Below the pieces are notes generated by a model. That model did no database searches and was not told the DNA's origin. It worked only from the letters and a program-made list of their open reading frames with translations. From Plantago major (Eukaryota > Streptophyta > Magnoliopsida > Lamiales > Plantaginaceae), in assembly GCA_026545765.1 (NCBI GenBank), contig CM048839.1, forward strand, positions 17,112,566 through 17,176,565: 64,000 nucleotides of DNA, read 5' to 3'. The translations under genes were made by a program, and so were the position numbers. Positions 59,277 through 64,000 of this stretch are shown here, piece by piece. Every line of letters starts with the position of its first letter. The first letter of the stretch is position 1.

Positions 59277-59965
59277 TATACTTTCATGAGCTTTTCTTGA
59301 TAATTGACTAATAAAAAATTCGTTACGTGAACGCGTAGCTTCTTAAATCAGCTAAATGATTGAGAAGCAACTCAAGTTAGTTTAAAAATAAAAATCCTTC
59401 TTATCTTTTTCATTTCGAAAATATCCTTAATCTAAATTAAAAAAAGAAAAATCACCCGTTTATTATTATCATTAGAATTCTCGACTTATATTTTATGTTG
59501 TTGGAATCTTTATTATACATTTTATACATTTTGTGTACTTGTTTGCAACTAACATAAGGATTAATGCATCCACATATCTTTAAAATGCATGTATGTAATA
59601 CACAACAATTACTTATTTTTTTCCTTACTAAGTTAGAATGTTCAACGAATATTTATTAATTTCTGATAATTTTTAATGATATTATTAAAGTGGCGGTGAA
59701 AAGTACATTGAATATATATTAGAATAATTAGACACAAATGTGATGTAATATTATTTAAAAAAATATATACTAATAATACGATAATAAAGATGAAAGAAAA
59801 TAAAAATAAAAGTAATGCCCTTTTATGTCATTTTATAAAATAACAGTTAGCTTATCAGCTAATTTGCTAAATAAATACATTAAAATCAGCTTAGTTTTTT
59901 AACTAATTAATCAGCTATTTATTCAACTTCCAGCTAGCTTTTCAACTAGTTTTGCTAGACAGAGC
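59277..59965 (+). mobile_element. TIR element family T1, copy 1 (5' end missing)
   Basis: Collinear with 60703-61563: shared words include TTGACTAATAAAAA, CATTTTGTGTACTT, TTATTAAAGTGGCG, AAGTACATTGAATATATATTA and AGTAATGCCCTTTTATGTCA. It ends CTAGTTTTGCTAGACAGAGC. It lacks the outer GGCTCTGTTTACC terminus. Confidence 0.75.
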
Positions 59966-60092
59966 GCACACACATATATATATATATATATACACACACA
60001 GATAGCTTGCGAGTTTGGACATATAAACCGACATCAAACATTAAACAGCCAAAAGGTCCTCTTTAATTTTCAATACATAATATGCTTTTTTT

Positions 60093-60203
60093 TTTTTTTT
60101 CCAGCTAGCTGGTTAAAGAAGCCGCGCGTTCACGTAACGAGCTTTTTATTAGTCAATGGTCAAAAAAACTCATGGAGCTGGAAAGCTAGTGGTAAACAGA
60201 GCC
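60093..60203 (-). mobile_element. TIR element family T1, inverted terminal fragment
   Basis: On the minus strand it reads GGCTCTGTTTACCACTAGCT then TTCCAGCTCCATGAG and TTGACCATTGACTAATAAAA, i.e. the 5' terminus of the family in inverted orientation next to copy 1. Confidence 0.75.
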
Positions 60204-60278
60204 TCAATCAAACAACAAACAAAATAAGATTGATAATAATTAATTTGTTGCTTTTGCACCCTCACATTTATAATATTT

Positions 60279-60509
60279 TGTTAGAATATCCCACATTAAT
60301 TGTGAGTGGATCATGTAAACAATATATAAGGTGGATAACCTTCTCCTCTTAATAAAGCTTTTTAAGGGGATGAGGTCCATCTTAATATTGTATCAGAGCA
60401 TGCCCACGTTGATGATGGGTGTCCCAGCCGATGATAATTCTGACTTGCCCAAATAGGCTTACCGCGGCCTACCCGTAAGAGGGCGTGTTGATAATGGTCC
60501 ATCTTAATA
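60279..60509 (+). mobile_element. TRIM-type miniature LTR element
   Basis: TATTT duplications at 60274-60278 and 60510-60514 flank it exactly. The 5' LTR (60279-60387) begins TGTTAGAATATCCCACATT and ends GGTCCATCTTAATA. TGTATCAGAGC at 60389-60399 is the initiator-tRNA-Met-type primer site. A purine-rich GTAAGAGGGCG precedes the 3' LTR, of which only 24 bases remain (60486-60509), TGTT..GGTCCATCTTAATA. Confidence 0.88.
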
Positions 60510-60702
60510 TATTTATTTCATTCAGATAACAATTGTCAAATTTTTCAAAACCTAAAATTGAGTCGTATAACAATTGTCAAATTTTCAACTGTTCACCTAA
60601 TAAGCTTGTTTTGAAAATAAGTTCATCGAACTTATAAAATAGCTGATGAACTAGCGAGCCTAAACACATAACGGTCAAACAATCTCAATACACTCAAACT
60701 AT

Positions 60703-61563
60703 GGCTCTGTTTACCACTAGCTTTCCAGCTAGCTTTTCAGCTCCATGAGCTTTTTTTGACCATTGACTAATAAAAAGCTTCGATGACGTGAATTCTTTTT
60801 TCCATTAATGAAAGCTAATGGAAAAGAAGCTTCCTTGAGTAGCTTTTTTGAAAAAGAAGGAGCTTCTTATATTTTTATTCCGAAAATATCCCTACCCAAA
60901 TTAACCTAAATTAGACTAAATAAAATAAGAAGTAAAAACACCCATATTACCAAGCAACGAATTCTATACATCATGCACCCAACATTATCAGCCTGAGATT
61001 CATCTTGCAAGCACGCAACAAGTTATGACATCTAGTTTTAATTTAGGTGCTGAAGCCATTGTTATAAGCATAAGGATCCTTTGTTATACATTTTGTGTAC
61101 TTTTTTGCAACTAGCATAAGGATTAATGTATTCACACCTCTTTAAAATGCATACATGTAGTACATATCAATTACTGATTTTTTTCATTACTAAGTTAAAA
61201 TGCTCAATGATTATTTCTTTCAACTTCTGATAATTTTGATGATGTTATTAAAGTGGCGATGTAAAGTACATTGAATATATATTATAATTATTGGACAAAA
61301 TATGATATATTATTATTTAAAAAACTATAGACTAATAATACGATAAGAAAGGTTAAAGAAAAGAAAAATAAGAGTAATGCCCTTTTATGTCATTTACAAA
61401 ATACCAGCTAGCTTTTCAGCTAATTTGCTAAACACCTACATTTAAAACCAGCTAGCTTTTCAGCTAGCGAACCAGCTACCTAACCAGCTAGATTTCCAGC
61501 TACCTAACCAGCTACCAGCTACCTTTCCAGCTAGCTTTGCAGCTAGTTTTGCTAAACAGAGCC
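60703..61563 (+). mobile_element. TIR element family T1, copy 2 (both ends present)
   Basis: 861 bp from GGCTCTGTTTACCACTAG to CTAGTTTTGCTAAACAGAGCC, with matching terminal inverted repeats. Subterminal regions are full of CCAGCTAGCTTT-type repeats. The flanking TAT/TAT (60700-60702, 61564-61566) may be a 3-bp target duplication. No transposase; superfamily unclear. Confidence 0.75.
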
Positions 61564-61693
61564 TATATGCAAGTCAGGAAATGTACGACAAAAACTATTC
61601 CAAGTATATATTTGGAGTACTAATGACATTTCTTTTTTAGAGCAAGTTTTGTATGCAATTTTCAGTATATATATTTCCATTCATGTTCCACTA

Positions 61694-62722
61694 CACTACT
61701 AAAAATACATGTGAGCGGATGATAGATCCGTCACATAAATATCTATCCGTCGCCTCAGCGGCGACGGATCGGGCGACGGATAGAAAATCCGTCGCCCCTG
61801 AAATGGCGACGGATAACAATCCGTCGTCCAATTCGCGACGGATTGACCATTTTTTTTTTTTTAAATTGATAATGGGGGGACGGATAGATCTATCCGTCGC
61901 CCCATTTCTATTTTTTTTAAAAAAAATAAAATCCGTATTCGAATTTTTATATTCGTATACGGATTAATTCGTATCCAATTTGTATTCGTATACGAGATAT
62001 TGATTTGTATTCAGATATTTATTAATTTGTATTAATTTTTATATTCAATATCCAATTTGTATTAAATGCAGTGCGGTGGTGGTGGGAGGAGAAAGGTGGT
62101 GCGGTGGTGGCAGTGGTGGTGGCAAGGTGGTGGTGGCGCGGTGGTGGTGGGAGGAGGAAAGGTGGTGGTGGTGGTGGGAGGAGAGAGGTGGTGGTGGTGG
62201 AGATGGTGGTGGTGGTGGGAGGAGAGAGGTGGTGGTGGTGGTGGTGGGCGGAGAGAGGTGGTGGTGGGAGGAGAGGTGGTGGTGGTGGAGATGGTGGTGG
62301 GAGTTGGTGGTGGGAGGAGAGAGGTGGTGGTGGAGATGGTGGTGGTGCGGTGGTGGTGGGAGGAGAGAGGTGGTGGTGGTGGTGGTGGAGATGGTGGTGG
62401 GAGGAGGATGGTGGTGGAGGAGGTGGTGGTGGAGGAGAAAGGTGGTGGAAGGAGAAAGGTGGTGGTGGGAGGAGGAGGAGAGGAGAAATGGAGGAGAAGT
62501 GGTGGAGGAAAGGAGGTGGTGGAGGAGATATATGGTTTTTTTTTTTAGGCTTTTAGCGACGGATAGATCTAGATCTATCCGTCGCTAACTTTTTTTTTTT
62601 TTTTTCCGGCTATAGCGACGGATAGATCTATCCGTCGCTCCGTTTGGCGATCCGTCGCTACAGGGGCGACGGATAAAATCCGTCGCCCCTTTCCGTCCCG
62701 TTACAGCAAAATTCTTGTAGTG
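61694..62722. mobile_element. Non-autonomous CACTA element
   Basis: 1,029 bp, left end CACTACTAAAAATAC, right end (inverted) CACTACAAGAATTTTGC, with CTA target duplications at 61691-61693 and 62723-62725. Subterminal arrays of GGCGACGGAT/ATCCGTCGCC in both orientations are typical of CACTA transposase-binding regions. No transposase is present; the interior is a G-rich tract. Confidence 0.9.
62066..62530. repeat. G-rich GGT/GGA tract inside the CACTA element
   Basis: About 465 bp of GGTGGTGG, GGAGGAGA and similar words with almost no C on the plus strand, open in all three plus frames. It is low-complexity DNA rather than a gene. Confidence 0.92.
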
Positions 62723-63259
62723 CTAGTTAATGACCCGTCGATACTCGATGGGGCATGAAAAACAATTAAAATAAGAAATGAATAAATGTATATAATAACA
62801 TGTTGAAGTGAAAAACATATAAAAATTGTAAGGTGATAAAATGCATGATCTAATCGCTTCAACATTGCATCGGAAGTAACCCCTGCATGTTGAAAAGTGC
62901 ATAATATAAATTAGTGAAAACACGAATACTAAACGCATGGCATAAAATACTAAATACATGACAACTTAAAAATATTTACACATTAAATCTCTATTTTATA
63001 TTATTATCAAGTATCTACATTTATTTTTTAAATTATCATTTCAGTCATAAATTTTCGAAACCCCTAATTAGTCAATACAGTCAGTCACAAAACCCCTAAA
63101 TCAACAGACGCTTCCAAGTTCTAACACCCAAAAAACCACAAAAGCTTTAATCAATTAAGAAGATGAGCAATTCACCAAGAAGAAGAGGGAATAATTAGGT
63201 TAGTGTTGCTTCAAGTTTTATTCACCGCCTAAAACAATCAAAGCCATCAGCCACATGTG

Positions 63260-63670
63260 GCTATGGATCTCGCCGCCATCTCACTGTAGGTAGCGATGTA
63301 TTCGATCGCGGATTCCCGTCTCTTGGCGCTACATCTCAACGCTATATAGACTTGGCGACATTTTGTTCAGCCGTTCCTGCTTAATGGCGCTTACTTTCGG
63401 CGCCATGTAGCTCAACCGGCCATGAATATGGGCGCGGGTTAGCTGATGAAGGCGCTAGGGTTCGACGCCAATACCCAGTTACGGTTTGGCGGCATCAACT
63501 CGAAAAACACCCTCTTTTTTCTCGAATTTTTCTGTAAAAATAGCTTAAAACAACACATATAAGTACATAAATACCTGAAAATAACCATCTTCATACCATG
63601 GTGGTTCTTCTTCACTTTCTTTGTCACTCACATTAAGATAGGGCTCTTCTTCACTTAGATTTTCGCTCAT
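63260..63670 (-). other. Helitron interior, unassigned
   Basis: The interval is relatively GC-rich (GGCGCC, GCGCTA words at 63340-63470). An ATG at 63670 (minus) opens MSENLSEEEPYLN.. followed by an apparent GT donor near 63572. I cannot assign either to a family; it could be captured host DNA. Confidence 0.3.
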
Positions 63671-63872
63671 GTTTGATTTCGTCAACGTACAAACCATCAA
63701 CCTTGTTATTTTAATTTATTTGTATTAAAAGTGTATCTTGTTGTAATTATTCAAAATATGAAGTCTATGTAATGCGAATTTGGCTATATATGGACTTCAC
63801 GTGTAATTAAGTTTAAGTTGTCCTACGTTTAACATCTCTCTATAAAAAACACACATAATAGATAAAATCAAC

Positions 63873-64000
63873 TTATAACTTGTCGAACACTTTTTTATAA
63901 ATTACGTTTATTGCCGTGTCATATGTATTACCCTCTACGTCGCAAATTACTACGTTCAAGCCCTTCCCGGTGGTAACTCTAGAAAGAGCAACATTTAACT
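63873..64000 (-). CDS. PIF1-like helicase C-terminus (partial)
   Basis: The frame reads LNVALSRVTTGKGLNVVICD then EGNTYDTAINVIYKKVFDKL and stops with TAA at 63873-63875. VALSRV is helicase motif VI of SF1B PIF1 enzymes and the ending is typical of plant Helitron-encoded RepHel proteins. The rest lies beyond the window. Its distance of 1.15 kb to the Helitron terminus fits. Confidence 0.82.
   Translation of the reverse strand, partial: LNVALSRVTTGKGLNVVICDVEGNTYDTAINVIYKKVFDKL

Larger units (their letters stand above)
62723..64000 (-). mobile_element. Helitron 3' part (runs off the right edge)
   Basis: On the minus strand the element ends CTAG (62726-62723) after a hairpin CCCGTCGA/TCGATGGG (62734-62753, 3-nt loop) and TCATTAA. 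Taking the CACTA insertion away, CTAG is followed by T, the canonical Helitron insertion context. A PIF1-like helicase tail lies inside at 63873-64000. Confidence 0.75.

Noticed and set aside
62066..62588. Three overlapping 160-170 residue open frames rich in Gly, Trp and Val
   Set aside because: They are by-products of a GGT/GGA repeat without stop-forming bases, lying inside a CACTA element.
1..64000. CRISPR arrays, prokaryotic operons or defence systems
   Set aside because: The window is plant nuclear DNA; repeats found are transposon termini, microsatellites or local duplications.

Overview
The window is nuclear DNA from a flowering plant, most likely a eudicot. The evidence is intron-rich genes with GT..AG splice sites, AT-rich spacers, plant-only gene families (LBD, NIGT1/HHO GARP factors, patatin-like lipase, WEB family), a nuclear tRNA-Arg, and dense plant transposon remnants. 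I did not place it below eudicot level. No bacterial genes, operons or CRISPR arrays are present. Many gene models below were assembled exon by exon, checking splice dinucleotides and reading phase.

Left part (1-24 kb), mostly genes: the 3' end of a patatin-like lipase (+), an intronless coiled-coil WEB-family gene (+), an eight-exon cyclophilin-40 gene (-) whose isomerase active site looks broken while its Hsp90-binding TPR clamp is intact, two independent solo LTRs of one family with perfect 5-bp target duplications, a 47-residue Cys-rich two-exon gene (-), a ten-exon MAPKKK5-like kinase (-), tRNA-Arg(TCG) (+) and an LBD36-like LOB-domain factor (+).

Middle (24-38 kb): two paralogous GARP transcription factors of the HHO/EFM group lie in the same orientation, about 4.8 kb apart (stop codon to start codon regions). 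The spacer between them holds a Harbinger-like MITE, a solo LTR, a Mutator-like non-autonomous element and the 3' tail of a LINE.

Right part (38-64 kb), mostly mobile elements: a Gypsy element (38170-46011) bounded by perfect AACTA duplications. It has lost most of its interior and carries a second, minus-strand LTR retrotransposon, which in turn contains a solo LTR inserted into its own LTR. Next come a 5'-truncated LINE (46397-49411) with a 12-bp duplication, a seven-exon DEK_C/SWIB chromatin gene (-) with a duplicated 57-bp mini-exon, a TRIM element, related TIR elements, a CACTA element holding a ~470-bp G-rich tract, and the 3' end of a Helitron that encodes a PIF1-like helicase tail at the right edge.

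The host genes look like unrelated neighbours rather than a pathway. I see no convincing new multi-gene system. The most informative points are the possibly isomerase-dead CYP40, the GARP gene pair, the mini-exon duplication, the small Cys-rich gene and the unusually readable nested insertion history.
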